Below, one piece after another: positions 17,370-25,332 of a stretch of DNA of 64,000 nucleotides. The DNA comes from SIG672 sp045580325 (GTDB taxonomy: Bacteria > Bacillota > Clostridia > Oscillospirales > CAG-272). How positions within the stretch are numbered: the first letter of the stretch is position 1; every line of letters begins with the position of its first letter. The stretch spans positions 4,208 through 68,207 of the forward strand of contig JAZNNR010000028.1 of NCBI GenBank assembly GCA_045580325.1. Direction: 5' to 3'. The translations under genes and the position numbers were made by a program. Below the pieces are notes generated by a model, which was not told the DNA's origin, searched no databases, and worked only from the letters and a program-made list of their open reading frames with translations.

Positions 17370-18093
17370 TTTTTACGTCCTCCGTATTTTCGGTCTTTAG
17401 GATATTTCTTATCTCTTTTACAAGCTCTTTGTCCGCTGAAACATCATAGCCTGCGCCGCCCTTGGAGTCTATTTTCCGCTCGAGCTTACGCAGATGTATC
17501 GCTGCATACTCACTGAAAAGCTCGCTGTTTTCTCTGATATTTTCAGGTCCGAGAAGGAGCTGTGCGCTCGAAAGCGCATATTTTTCTCCCGTATAGGTAC
17601 AGACGATCACCTGATATATCATATGTCCGTCGCGCACGAGCGACTCTGTTTGTATAGAGTATCCGCTGTCGGCAAGCCCCTGTCTTAGCTCAGCAAAGGA
17701 CGACATCGGCTGAAGCAGAAGTCTTACTCCCGCTTTTCTTGTATATTCGCACTCGGTAATTATTCTCAGAATAAGCTCGCCGCCCATTCCGCATATCATA
17801 ATATCGTCGGGAGAATACTTTTCTATTCCGACAAGCCCGTCCGTTCTGTATATGGCGACCTTATCGGACACCTTATAGAAATCAACGTTATCGCGTGTAT
17901 GAACAAGCGGTCCTTCTCTTACGTCGGTCGCGACCGCATATCTCGCCACACCCTTTTTAAGAAGATATATCGGCAAATACGCGTGGTCTGTGCCGACGTC
18001 CGCAACGCACGCACCGTCGCGCACAAAGCGGGAGACCTCTTTAAGTCTTGGCGAAATATCGGGAAGCGGATAGCTTCTTTTTTTATTTTCCAT
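17353..18093 (-). CDS. trmK: tRNA (adenine-22-N1)-methyltransferase
   Basis: TrmK (246 aa), SAM-dependent m1A22 methyltransferase of tRNA. Conserved start RLKEVSRFVRDGACVADVGTDHAYLP (motif I) and the catalytic-region GMGGELILRII near residue 105. It lies 14 bp after the DUF1858 gene and overlaps nif3, giving a DUF1858-trmK-nif3 operon. Confidence 0.93.
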   Translation of the reverse strand: MENKKRSYPLPDISPRLKEVSRFVRDGACVADVGTDHAYLPIYLLKKGVARYAVATDVREGPLVHTRDNVDFYKVSDKVAIYRTDGLVGIEKYSPDDIMICGMGGELILRIITECEYTRKAGVRLLLQPMSSFAELRQGLADSGYSIQTESLVRDGHMIYQVIVCTYTGEKYALSSAQLLLGPENIRENSELFSEYAAIHLRKLERKIDSKGGAGYDVSADKELVKEIRNILKTENTEDVKNGDSI

Positions 18094-18107
18094 TAGAAAT
18101 TATAAAA

Positions 18108-18308
18108 TTATTTACTTGCAAAATAGTCGTTAAGCTTATCAACAAGCTCGTCCGCATCTACACCGTGAACGGCACAAGCCATTTCTACCGATTCTCCCGT
18201 AGAAGCAGGACAACCAAGACAGTGCATACCTATTTCAAGAAAGAATTTTGCCGTTGTAATATCAGCCTTGAGAATATCGCCTATTATCGTTTCTTTAGTT
18301 ACTACCAT
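18108..18308 (-). CDS. DUF1858 redox-disulfide domain protein
   Basis: Protein of 66 aa consisting of one DUF1858 domain (often named hybrid-cluster-protein-associated redox disulfide domain). The motif GMHCLGCPAS carries a CxxC. Probably a small redox or metal-binding protein. First gene of the operon with trmK and nif3, behind a consensus promoter. Confidence 0.88.
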   Translation of the reverse strand: MVVTKETIIGDILKADITTAKFFLEIGMHCLGCPASTGESVEMACAVHGVDADELVDKLNDYFASK

Positions 18309-18353
18309 ACTACTGCATCTCCTTATATATTCTAAGTCAACACTTATTGTAAT

Positions 18354-18382
18354 ATTATAACATACAAAAAATACTATGTCAA
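18354..18382 (-). promoter_or_regulatory. Promoter of the DUF1858-trmK-nif3 operon
   Basis: Reverse strand TTGACA (18377-18382), 17-bp spacer, TATAAT (18354-18359): a perfect sigma-A consensus. Confidence 0.85.
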
Positions 18383-18401
18383 GTATTATAATATATCAAA
18401 T

Positions 18402-18438
18402 CCTAAAATAACGGGCACAGCATAAGACCGTACCCGTT
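18402..18438 (-). terminator. Terminator of the radical SAM operon
   Basis: On the reverse strand AACGGGTAC (18430-18438) pairs with GTGCCCGTT (18410-18418), one G-U, followed by ATTTTAGG. Confidence 0.65.
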
Positions 18439-18464
18439 AAAAATTTCGTTTAGTAAACTTAAAA

Positions 18465-19109
18465 TCATCTGTAAAATTCTTTTATTTTGTAATCGAAGAA
18501 GTCAAACTGTGTAACACCCATATCAAAGAGAAGCTTTTTACTCTTTTGGCGGTCCTCATCGGTATTAAATTTGGGGATAAGTGGCACACGCACAGTAATA
18601 CGCTCGCTTGGAACGATCTCAAGAAGCTTTCTGAGATTTTCAAGCATAAGAGTATTATCTTTTCCCGTATAACTGCGGTATATTTCGGGATCTGTGTCCT
18701 TGCAGTCGATATAAAACATATCTATACATTCTGCCGCAGTTTTTACCTTTTCCCAAGGCACGCACAGCGAGGTTTCGGCACAAAGATGCCACGAAACACC
18801 GCACGTTTCACGAAAGCTCTTAATAAATTCGGCGTAAAGAAGTGGCTCACCGCCGCCAAAGGTAACACCGCCGCCTGTTGCGAGAAAATACAGCTCGTCG
18901 ATTTTCAGCTTACCGTAAAGCTCCTCGGGTGTCATATCGTTTTTGCTCGTTTTAGGGTCAAAGGTATAGGGATTTATGCACCACTTGCAGCGAAGCGGAC
19001 AGCCGTGAAAGATAACGAGTGAGGTTACACCCTCGCCGTCTGTTGCAATTCTGTGGCGTGAAAAGGTTACGATAGGTGCAGTAATATTATTACTTTTCAT
19101 AGTTATCAC
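18465..19109 (-). CDS. PflA-like radical SAM enzyme
   Basis: Short radical SAM protein (214 aa). The Fe-S motif is C37-P-L-R-C41-K-W-C44 and the SAM motif is in GGGVTFGGGEPLLY near residue 87. It resembles glycyl-radical-enzyme activases (PflA/YjjW type) but has no ferredoxin insert, and no glycyl radical enzyme is nearby. Its start overlaps the stop of the upstream cysteine-motif membrane protein by 4 bp (ATGA), implying a stoichiometric partnership. I infer that the upstream protein is a partner or substrate; the reaction is unknown. Confidence 0.85.
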   Translation of the reverse strand: MITMKSNNITAPIVTFSRHRIATDGEGVTSLVIFHGCPLRCKWCINPYTFDPKTSKNDMTPEELYGKLKIDELYFLATGGGVTFGGGEPLLYAEFIKSFRETCGVSWHLCAETSLCVPWEKVKTAAECIDMFYIDCKDTDPEIYRSYTGKDNTLMLENLRKLLEIVPSERITVRVPLIPKFNTDEDRQKSKKLLFDMGVTQFDFFDYKIKEFYR

Positions 19110-19729
19110 GAAATGGGATCACCCGCAGTATCGGGTTCAAAAAATGTTATTTCGATCGAAGTTGCCATACCGTTTTCGTCGTAGCGAACGGTAATCTTAT
19201 ATTCGCCGTCCTCTGTATAGAAAATGTCCTCTGTTTCGCCCAAAACGGCAGATTCATTTTCCCATTCGTAGCGAATTTCGTTTTTCGAAAAGGCTGAAAT
19301 ATACTCGTTTCGTTCGGTTTCGGAAAGATTAAGCAGATCATATACGCTCATAAAGGGCGCTATCATTTCTCCGTCGACGTCAACGTCGCCCTGAAAAGGA
19401 ACATCCTCTCCCTGAAGATTTTCGGGACCGCTTGGATCAGCAACGTCGCCCGAAAGCTCGTCAATGATCGGCTTTTCCAGCATATACTCACAACCGACCG
19501 TCGAAAAAGCAAGAGTCGCCGCAATTCCGACAACCGCTACCGAGCGTCCGAGCTTTTGGCGTTTTTCAAGCTCTTTTTCGAGATAGCGCACCTCTGCCTC
19601 GCATTTCGGGCAAGTACCTTTACAGTCGCCCTTATGCTGACATTCGGAGGTTATATACTCTATGTCGTTCTGCTCGGCTATCTGTCTGCGGATCTCTTTT
19701 AGAATTTTACATTTTTTCTTACCGTTCAT
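19106..19729 (-). CDS. Membrane protein with Cx5Cx3Cx2C N-terminal motif, radical SAM partner
   Basis: Protein of 207 aa of unknown function. The cytoplasmic N-terminus starts CKILKEIRRQIAEQNDI and carries four cysteines at 30, 36, 40 and 43 (C-x5-C-x3-C-x2-C, with GDCKGTCPKCE), suited to binding Zn or an Fe-S cluster. A charged helix YLEKELEKRQKLGR follows, then a hydrophobic segment (64-79) ending in Cys80, and an acidic extracellular part. I recall similar N-termini in other gut Firmicutes and Bacteroidetes next to radical SAM genes, but know no assigned function. It is the first gene of its operon, behind a strong promoter and a palindrome. Confidence 0.75.
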   Translation of the reverse strand: MNGKKKCKILKEIRRQIAEQNDIEYITSECQHKGDCKGTCPKCEAEVRYLEKELEKRQKLGRSVAVVGIAATLAFSTVGCEYMLEKPIIDELSGDVADPSGPENLQGEDVPFQGDVDVDGEMIAPFMSVYDLLNLSETERNEYISAFSKNEIRYEWENESAVLGETEDIFYTEDGEYKITVRYDENGMATSIEITFFEPDTAGDPIS

Positions 19730-19754
19730 ATGACACTCTCCTTTCGCTGCATAA

Positions 19755-19771
19755 CGGTATATTCTATACCG
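19755..19771 (-). promoter_or_regulatory. Palindrome at the transcription start (operator candidate)
   Basis: CGGTATA (19755-19761), 3-nt spacer, TATACCG (19765-19771): perfect inverted repeat just downstream of the -10 box, at or after the predicted start site of the cysteine-motif/radical SAM operon. It could be an operator or a 5' RNA hairpin. Confidence 0.5.
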
Positions 19772-19776
19772 ATTTC

Positions 19777-19805
19777 AGTATATCACACAGCTATACATTT
19801 GTCAA
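19777..19805 (-). promoter_or_regulatory. Promoter of the radical SAM operon
   Basis: Reverse strand TTGACA (19800-19805), 17-bp spacer, TATACT (19777-19782). Confidence 0.75.
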
Positions 19806-19848
19806 ATACTGCAAATCGGATATTTTTATAAAAATTTGCTTTTCCTAC

Positions 19849-19877
19849 TTGTTTTACTCCGAGAAATGTGATAGAAT
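19849..19877 (+). promoter_or_regulatory. Promoter of the HIT gene
   Basis: TTGTTT (19849-19854), 17-bp spacer, TAGAAT (19872-19877), 36 bp before the ATG. Confidence 0.55.
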
Positions 19878-19913
19878 TTATTTAATAAATTATCACACAA
19901 GGAGATTAAAAAA

Positions 19914-20252
19914 ATGGATTGTCTTTTCTGCAAAATAATAAATGGCGATATTCCCTCTAAAAAGGTTTACGAGGACGATTATGTCTTTGCCTTTTATGAC
20001 ATCGCACCCCAAGCACCCGTTCACATTCTCGTTATCCCCAAGGTTCACATTCCCTCGATGGACGGCGTTACTGCCGAAAACGCAGACGTAGTTGCCAAGA
20101 TTTTCACAGTAATTCCGAAGATCGCAGCCGAGGCGGGTCTTTCGAGCGGTTACAGAGTAATTTCAAACTGCGGCGATGACGCTTGTCAGAGCGTAAAGCA
20201 TCTGCATTTCCATATTGTCGGCGGCGCACAGCTGAGCGAGAAAATGGCTTAA
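19914..20252 (+). CDS. HIT family nucleotide hydrolase (HinT-like)
   Basis: Histidine-triad protein of 112 aa. The active-site triad is HLHFH in SVKHLHFHIVGG, and the N-terminus DCLFCKIINGDIPSKKVYEDD is typical of the Hint branch, with a CxxC that may bind Zn. Members hydrolyse adenosine phosphoramidates. AAGGAG Shine-Dalgarno precedes the ATG. Monocistronic, with its own promoter and a shared terminator. Confidence 0.93.
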   Translation: MDCLFCKIINGDIPSKKVYEDDYVFAFYDIAPQAPVHILVIPKVHIPSMDGVTAENADVVAKIFTVIPKIAAEAGLSSGYRVISNCGDDACQSVKHLHFHIVGGAQLSEKMA

Positions 20253-20330
20253 ATAAGGTCCTTCTGACTATACAGACAGTTTTTTGCGCGTTTCATTAGT
20301 GCTTTTTTGAAAAATATTTTAATTTAATTA

Positions 20331-20365
20331 AAAAACTCTTGGAATACTGTTTTCCAAGAGTTTTT
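20331..20365. terminator. Bidirectional terminator between HIT gene and glycosidase
   Basis: Fourteen-bp stem AAAAACTCTTGGAA (20331-20344) with its complement (20352-20365), TTTT on either strand. Confidence 0.85.
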
Positions 20366-20367
20366 TG

Positions 20368-22245
20368 TTATATAAATGCTGTTATAACTCGCGCCATCGT
20401 TTGTGTATTAAACTTCCCTTTTCGCACGCTTTCACGCACGGTATGGGGATAAGCCGAGCTTTCAAGGTCGGCTCTTATAAAGTCCTTGAAAAGTGTTTCG
20501 TATTCCTTAAAACCCAGATGCTTAGCCGCTTCGAGAAAGAGGGTATCAGAGCGCACTGTACGTACAAACATATCGTTTTTTCTTTCCTTAACTGCACTAT
20601 CAAAAAGCTTTTTGATATTCTTTTCGCCGAGCGCCTCGATCACATATGGCTCTGCGCACAAAAGCGCACTTGCCCAAGGAAGATATGTAAGCGTAGGCTC
20701 AAAGCGCTCCGAGTAAAAGCTACTACTCAGGCATCTCGGACACATATAGATGCCGCTTACTGCAAGCTCAAGCTCGCCGTAGTAGACGTGCGTGAGATTT
20801 TGCCTGCACATATCACAGTCGCCGTATGCGAAGCGTTTCTTCTTTATACTCTTTTCACGGACAGGCACGTTCAGGGTAACCCTATTGCCTCTTATGAAAT
20901 AGCTTTTAATACTTTCTAAAAGCTCGCTTGCTTTACGAGCAATATTTCCGTTATCGTTTTGAATTTTCAGAGAATTCTTCTTGCAAAAGCCTACAAATTT
21001 CACGAAAGCAACGTAAGAAGCAAGTGTACTTTCAAGTGAGCCGTGGCACGCTGTACCGGGCGCAAAAATTTCTTCGGAAAACTCAGCTTCACAGCCCGAA
21101 AAAGACATCATACCGAGCGAGATCTCGTTTATCTGAGCGTATATTGCCTTTTTGAGCATAGTGAAATTTTCTTTGAAAAGATCTGTATCTCCCGTGATTT
21201 CCGAGTAATTTACAAATGCCTTCACAAGAGAAGCCGTACCGAGCGCGCTGTCCGAAAAATATCTTTCGTACTGTCCTTTAAACGTTCCGTAAATCTGATA
21301 AAACTTACCGTAAAGCTTATATTTTTCAGCAAAAAATTCAAGAATCTTTTTAGCATGGTCGCAAAGTCCGAGCTTCAAAAATGCGGTAGTTATATCGTTT
21401 ACACAGTCGGTACGTATGACGTTTTCACCGAAGCTTGAAATTACGCCGCCCTCGGTGCTTTGGTGAGAAACAAGTGCTATCAGAGCGTCTGTAAGCAGTT
21501 CCCTGTCCGCGTGCCCATCGTCTATACTTGAGCGCGCGATCTCGTTTTTCCAGAAGCGCTCGCTCTCAGTTGCGATCTTCGAATTTCCCTCAAAGTAAGA
21601 ATTATCTCCGAGCGAAAAAAGGAGATTATCCACGCAACTTTTTCCGTCGTCTGCCGCAAATACGATACGCGACTCGCCCGGAAGCACCTCTACCGTTTCG
21701 CCGTCCGACGTGAAGCGCGCGTCCCCCGAGAGTGCTATCATCATTCTCGTTTCGCGGTATGTAACCTCGTTTTTATGAAAGGAAACTCCCGCAGGCATAA
21801 CGAGCGAAAGCACCTGATAATATTTTCGTCCTATTTTGTATCGGTCGAAAAGCACTTTGTTTACGTACGGCGGTATTTTAAGCTCAAATCTGAGTGGCAA
21901 AATATTTTCGCAGTATCTGACAAATATCTGCGAGTGCGGGTGTATAAGGTCAACAGCACGCGCATCTTCAATGCTTTTTGTCAGCCTTCTGACCTTATTT
22001 ACTCCGCCGTATTCATAAAATCTATGGATATAACTTGAAGTATCTCTCTTTCTTGACGTTTTACAGCTGAATTCTTCACCGTAAAAGTTACAGTCGAGTG
22101 AGAGAAAAGAGGGCGTTGTGTACCCACCTGCGTGAAAGGACACTATCCCCGCATTATTTAGGTAAACGAGCATATTTCCGTTGCCCAAGACCAAATCTTC
22201 TTTGGTTCTTATCTCGTCAAGGGAACTCTTTTCGTCTGTTATCAT
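20368..22245 (-). CDS. Six-hairpin glycosidase-like protein with CxxC pair
   Basis: Protein of 625 aa with the layout of (alpha/alpha)6-barrel glycosidases: an N-terminal beta-sandwich part (to about residue 230) and a helical toroid with a repeat-like region DALIALVSHQSTEGGVIS, RTDCVNDITTAFLKLGL and DSALGTASLVKAF. No signal peptide, so cytoplasmic. Unusually, four cysteines form CDMC (477-480) and CPRC (502-505), a zinc-ribbon-like insertion late in the barrel. It starts 3 bp after a DUF1836 regulator and is probably controlled by it. The family and substrate cannot be fixed by eye; an oligosaccharide hydrolase or phosphorylase is likely. Confidence 0.7.
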   Translation of the reverse strand: MITDEKSSLDEIRTKEDLVLGNGNMLVYLNNAGIVSFHAGGYTTPSFLSLDCNFYGEEFSCKTSRKRDTSSYIHRFYEYGGVNKVRRLTKSIEDARAVDLIHPHSQIFVRYCENILPLRFELKIPPYVNKVLFDRYKIGRKYYQVLSLVMPAGVSFHKNEVTYRETRMMIALSGDARFTSDGETVEVLPGESRIVFAADDGKSCVDNLLFSLGDNSYFEGNSKIATESERFWKNEIARSSIDDGHADRELLTDALIALVSHQSTEGGVISSFGENVIRTDCVNDITTAFLKLGLCDHAKKILEFFAEKYKLYGKFYQIYGTFKGQYERYFSDSALGTASLVKAFVNYSEITGDTDLFKENFTMLKKAIYAQINEISLGMMSFSGCEAEFSEEIFAPGTACHGSLESTLASYVAFVKFVGFCKKNSLKIQNDNGNIARKASELLESIKSYFIRGNRVTLNVPVREKSIKKKRFAYGDCDMCRQNLTHVYYGELELAVSGIYMCPRCLSSSFYSERFEPTLTYLPWASALLCAEPYVIEALGEKNIKKLFDSAVKERKNDMFVRTVRSDTLFLEAAKHLGFKEYETLFKDFIRADLESSAYPHTVRESVRKGKFNTQTMARVITAFI

Positions 22246-22248
22246 CTC

Positions 22249-22824
22249 TTAAAGAGCATTAAAGAGAGTATTTGCGAGAGCTGCAGCATTTGATGCAAAA
22301 TATGCCACGAGGATTATTTCAAGAGCCTTATCAAGTCTTGCTTTTGCACCCTCGCAGGGCTCAACATATTTTTCTGTCGTTACCTTATTGATAAGCTCGC
22401 GAAGCTCCTCGCCTGTATGAAGTCCGCTATCGGTAAAGCTATCGTATATATCGCATATATATCCGTAAAGCTCTGCTTCGGATATAATATCGTCGCTTTT
22501 ATCGTCGATAGTTCCGTTGATGTAATGAAGAATAAAATCAATACGCTCAAGCATCATTGAGCTTCTCATCATATTGATTATGAGTATTCTCGCAAGCTGA
22601 TCCTTCGAATATCTCTTATTTACCGTGTTACCTATCCAGCCGCGCTTTACCCAGTTTTGAAGAGTCGAGCCGTCTACGCCCGATATTTCTCTGAGCTGAC
22701 TCAGCATAACGCCGTTTGACACGAAGAATATCTTATTCAGAAATTCTATACCGCTTACGTTTCCTAAATCTTTTTTACTCAGCACTGTGCCCGGAATAAG
22801 TCCGGGATTTACCGTATAAGTCAT
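22249..22824 (-). CDS. DUF1836 domain MerR-like regulator
   Basis: DUF1836 protein (191 aa): a MerR-like helix-turn-helix in MLSQLREISGVDGSTLQNWVKRGW (residues about 38-61), then a helical domain with YSKDQLARILIINMMRSSM. Members are presumed DNA-binding regulators of Clostridia. It is followed after 3 bp by the glycosidase gene. A GGAGGT Shine-Dalgarno precedes the ATG. Confidence 0.85.
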   Translation of the reverse strand: MTYTVNPGLIPGTVLSKKDLGNVSGIEFLNKIFFVSNGVMLSQLREISGVDGSTLQNWVKRGWIGNTVNKRYSKDQLARILIINMMRSSMMLERIDFILHYINGTIDDKSDDIISEAELYGYICDIYDSFTDSGLHTGEELRELINKVTTEKYVEPCEGAKARLDKALEIILVAYFASNAAALANTLFNAL

Positions 22825-22939
22825 ATATTACCTCCGAATATGTTTAATAAATACACTATAATTATATCACGCGTTCACAGGATTGTCAAGTACGGTAGGT
22901 CTATTGCTACATAAATATTTTCAAAATAAAAGGGGTAAA

Positions 22940-22976
22940 CACACAGAAAGCCACGTATTTACCCCTTTATTACAAG
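22940..22976. terminator. Terminator after the GH2 gene
   Basis: A hairpin formed by AAAGGGGTAAA (about 22930-22940) and TTTACCCCTTT (about 22959-22970), just downstream of the GH2 stop and upstream of the DUF1836 promoter region. T run on the reverse strand is short. Confidence 0.5.
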
Positions 22977-22984
22977 TAATTTAC

Positions 22985-25258
22985 TTACTTTTTACTCGGT
23001 TTTTTAATTTTATTGAGCTTTTTATTCATCTTAAGAAGCTCTTCCTTGGTGAAGCTTACACCCATCATTCCCATCATCGAGGAAAGACGAAGCACGCTGA
23101 ATCCGCCGAGCATTTCCATCATTCCGCCCATATTGCCGCCCTTGAGATCGACGTCAAAGCCGCCCGATTTCTTCTCGCCCTTCTTGCCTGCGCTCATCTT
23201 CTTTTTGAGCTTGAGTCCCATTCCGACAAACCAAAGCTTTCCGCGTTTGGACTGCATAATATCAGAGATCTTATCGTTGAGAGAGAATCTTCCTTCGGGA
23301 GCGTTTATATCAAACCAGTTGAGAACCGCGCCCTTTTCGACGAGAACGTAGTCCATATTCATCTCGTCAACCTTGCGTATCTTGCCTTCGTCTGTGCACT
23401 CGCCTGCTTTTGCAACGATAGTACTTTCGCCGACATTTTTAACGTCGAAGCAGAAGAAGTGATCCTCTGCGGTCTTCTTGCCAATGCTTTCGCCGTTTAC
23501 AAAGAGCTCAACTTCGGGAAGGTTGGAGTAAACCTTTACCTTTGTTACGTCCTCTACTCTGTCGATATATCTCTTTGAGCAGAGATGTACGAAAGGATCG
23601 ACATCGGGTGAAACGAGCCATGCCTTATATGCATAGAAAGCGTCCTTTTTGTACTTTCTATCCATAGTAACGAGTCCCTTGTGGTTCTGTCCGTTTTCGC
23701 CGCCCTCTGCTCTTGCATCAGCACCGAAGTCAAACATATTCCAAACGTGTGTCGCCCACATATATTTTCTTGTAAAGAGCTGTTTGATAAGCTCCTCGTG
23801 ATAATACGCCTGATATTCCTCTGTATAGTCGCCCTGTTTCGGATCGCTTGTGTGCCAATTAAGAGCCTCACAGCCATACTCTGAGCATCCGATCGGAATA
23901 GTGGGATGTGTCGCGTGGAATTTATCGAACCAAGGTCCGTTCATTGTGGTATCGCCGCCGTACCAGCCGAAATAGTGGTTATAGGAAACCACGTCGGGAA
24001 TCTGAAGGTAGGGATCGTCCATTTTACACATCGAAACAGCCGCTATTGTTGTAAGACGTGTCTTATCCATCTCGTGAACGAGATCGTTGAGAATACGGTG
24101 ATTTTCAAGCAGATCGTCGTCAGAACCGCCGATCGAGATCTCGTTGGAAAGTCCCCAAACAACGATTGAGGGGTGGTTATAGTTCTGTGCTACGAGCTCT
24201 TTCATCTGAGAAATCGTGTTTTCGCGTCCTGTGGGCATATGCTTTGAAATATAGGGTATTTCCGCCCAAATTACAAGACCGCGCTCGTCGCAAAGATCAT
24301 AGAAATACTGATCGTGCTGATAGTGTGCAAGGCGGATAGTAGTAGCACCGACCTCGCAGATAAGATCCATATCCTCACGGTGATGCTCAGGAAGAAGTGC
24401 GTTACCTACGCCCCATCTGTCCTGATGGCGGGACACGCCGCGAAGAGGATACTCTTCCCCGTTAAGAATAAATCCGTTGTCGGGATCGATCTTGAAGCTG
24501 CGGCAACCGAATCTGTTACAAACATTGTCGATAACCTCTCCGTTTTCAACGATCTCAACCTCGCAGCAGTAGAGGTAAGGATCGCGGCGTCCGTGCCAAA
24601 GGTGAACGTCCTTTATTTCAAATGTAGCCTTAGGCTCTGTTGTTTCTATCCTTAAAAGCTCGTTTTCTTCGCTGTCGTAAATTGTATAAACGAGGGTCTG
24701 TCCTTCCTTTAAGTTTTTAACGTATGCTTCAACCTCAACTCTCGCATCTTTACCCTCGACGGTAGGAGTTATTTTGATACCGGGTGCACCGTAGTAATCA
24801 AGGTCGAAATGTGCCGTATTTACGCATATAAGGTTTACGTCGCGGTAAATACCGCCGTAGAATGTAAAGTCTGCCATCTGAGGATAAACGGTTTCGTTTA
24901 TCGTGTTTTCAACAACAACTGCGATCTCGTTTTCTTCCTTCAAAGCGTCGGTGATATTCACTCTCCAAGTGGAATATCCGCCGTCGTGATGAGCAAGCTT
25001 ATTGCCGTTTACGAAAAGATCTGCAGAGGAGTTTGTTCCGCGAAATTCGATATAGTAAAGATCTGCTTCGGGGAGCTCCGACTTTTTAAGAGCTTTTACG
25101 TAAAGGCAAAATCCGCGGAAATAATCGTTTCCGCCGTCCTGTCCGTCTATTGCATTCCAAGAGTGCGGAAGGTTTATCTCTTCTCCCTCTCTTACGTTTA
25201 TATCAGAGCAGTCCTTGACAAAAAGCCAATTTTCATTAAGATTTAAAATGTTTCTCAT
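22985..25258 (-). CDS. Glycoside hydrolase family 2 (beta-galactosidase/beta-glucuronidase type)
   Basis: GH2 enzyme of 757 aa without signal peptide. Order: sugar-binding jelly roll (1-160), Ig-like domain, TIM barrel (about 265-560), Ig-like domain, unusual tail. Acid/base Glu373 is in VVWGLSNEIS; nucleophile Glu460 in GCSEYGCEA. The N525-H-K-G motif fits the NxK element used to recognise beta-glucuronidases, but similar motifs occur in galactosidases. Next to a GPH transporter and a complete glucuronate pathway, a cytoplasmic glucuronidase role is likely (inference). The last 85 residues hold a Lys-rich and Gly/Met-rich segment (GGNMGGMMEMLGG) unlike a catalytic domain. Confidence 0.88.
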   Translation of the reverse strand: MRNILNLNENWLFVKDCSDINVREGEEINLPHSWNAIDGQDGGNDYFRGFCLYVKALKKSELPEADLYYIEFRGTNSSADLFVNGNKLAHHDGGYSTWRVNITDALKEENEIAVVVENTINETVYPQMADFTFYGGIYRDVNLICVNTAHFDLDYYGAPGIKITPTVEGKDARVEVEAYVKNLKEGQTLVYTIYDSEENELLRIETTEPKATFEIKDVHLWHGRRDPYLYCCEVEIVENGEVIDNVCNRFGCRSFKIDPDNGFILNGEEYPLRGVSRHQDRWGVGNALLPEHHREDMDLICEVGATTIRLAHYQHDQYFYDLCDERGLVIWAEIPYISKHMPTGRENTISQMKELVAQNYNHPSIVVWGLSNEISIGGSDDDLLENHRILNDLVHEMDKTRLTTIAAVSMCKMDDPYLQIPDVVSYNHYFGWYGGDTTMNGPWFDKFHATHPTIPIGCSEYGCEALNWHTSDPKQGDYTEEYQAYYHEELIKQLFTRKYMWATHVWNMFDFGADARAEGGENGQNHKGLVTMDRKYKKDAFYAYKAWLVSPDVDPFVHLCSKRYIDRVEDVTKVKVYSNLPEVELFVNGESIGKKTAEDHFFCFDVKNVGESTIVAKAGECTDEGKIRKVDEMNMDYVLVEKGAVLNWFDINAPEGRFSLNDKISDIMQSKRGKLWFVGMGLKLKKKMSAGKKGEKKSGGFDVDLKGGNMGGMMEMLGGFSVLRLSSMMGMMGVSFTKEELLKMNKKLNKIKKPSKK

Positions 25259-25285
25259 TTGGGTTCTCCTTATAAATATCTACAT

Positions 25286-25326
25286 ATTTAAATACGGCAT
25301 CCGACGTTTAGGTCGGACGCCGTAAA
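25286..25326 (-). terminator. Hairpin between transporter and GH2 gene
   Basis: Stem TACGGC-TCCGAC type, arms 25293-25305 and 25312-25324 (13 bp with one mismatch or wobble), followed on the reverse strand by ATTTAAAT. Weak T run: may be a partial terminator or an mRNA-processing hairpin setting the transporter to enzyme ratio. Confidence 0.5.
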
Positions 25327-25332
25327 TATTTG

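Noticed and set aside
18465..19109. Assigning this radical SAM gene as a second pflA
   Set aside because: No glycyl radical enzyme is adjacent, the protein is shorter than PflA at 62213-62932, and it is coupled to an unrelated membrane protein.
24122..24172. Calling the GH2 enzyme lacZ outright
   Set aside because: Catalytic residues are shared by galactosidases and glucuronidases, and the gene context favours glucuronides.
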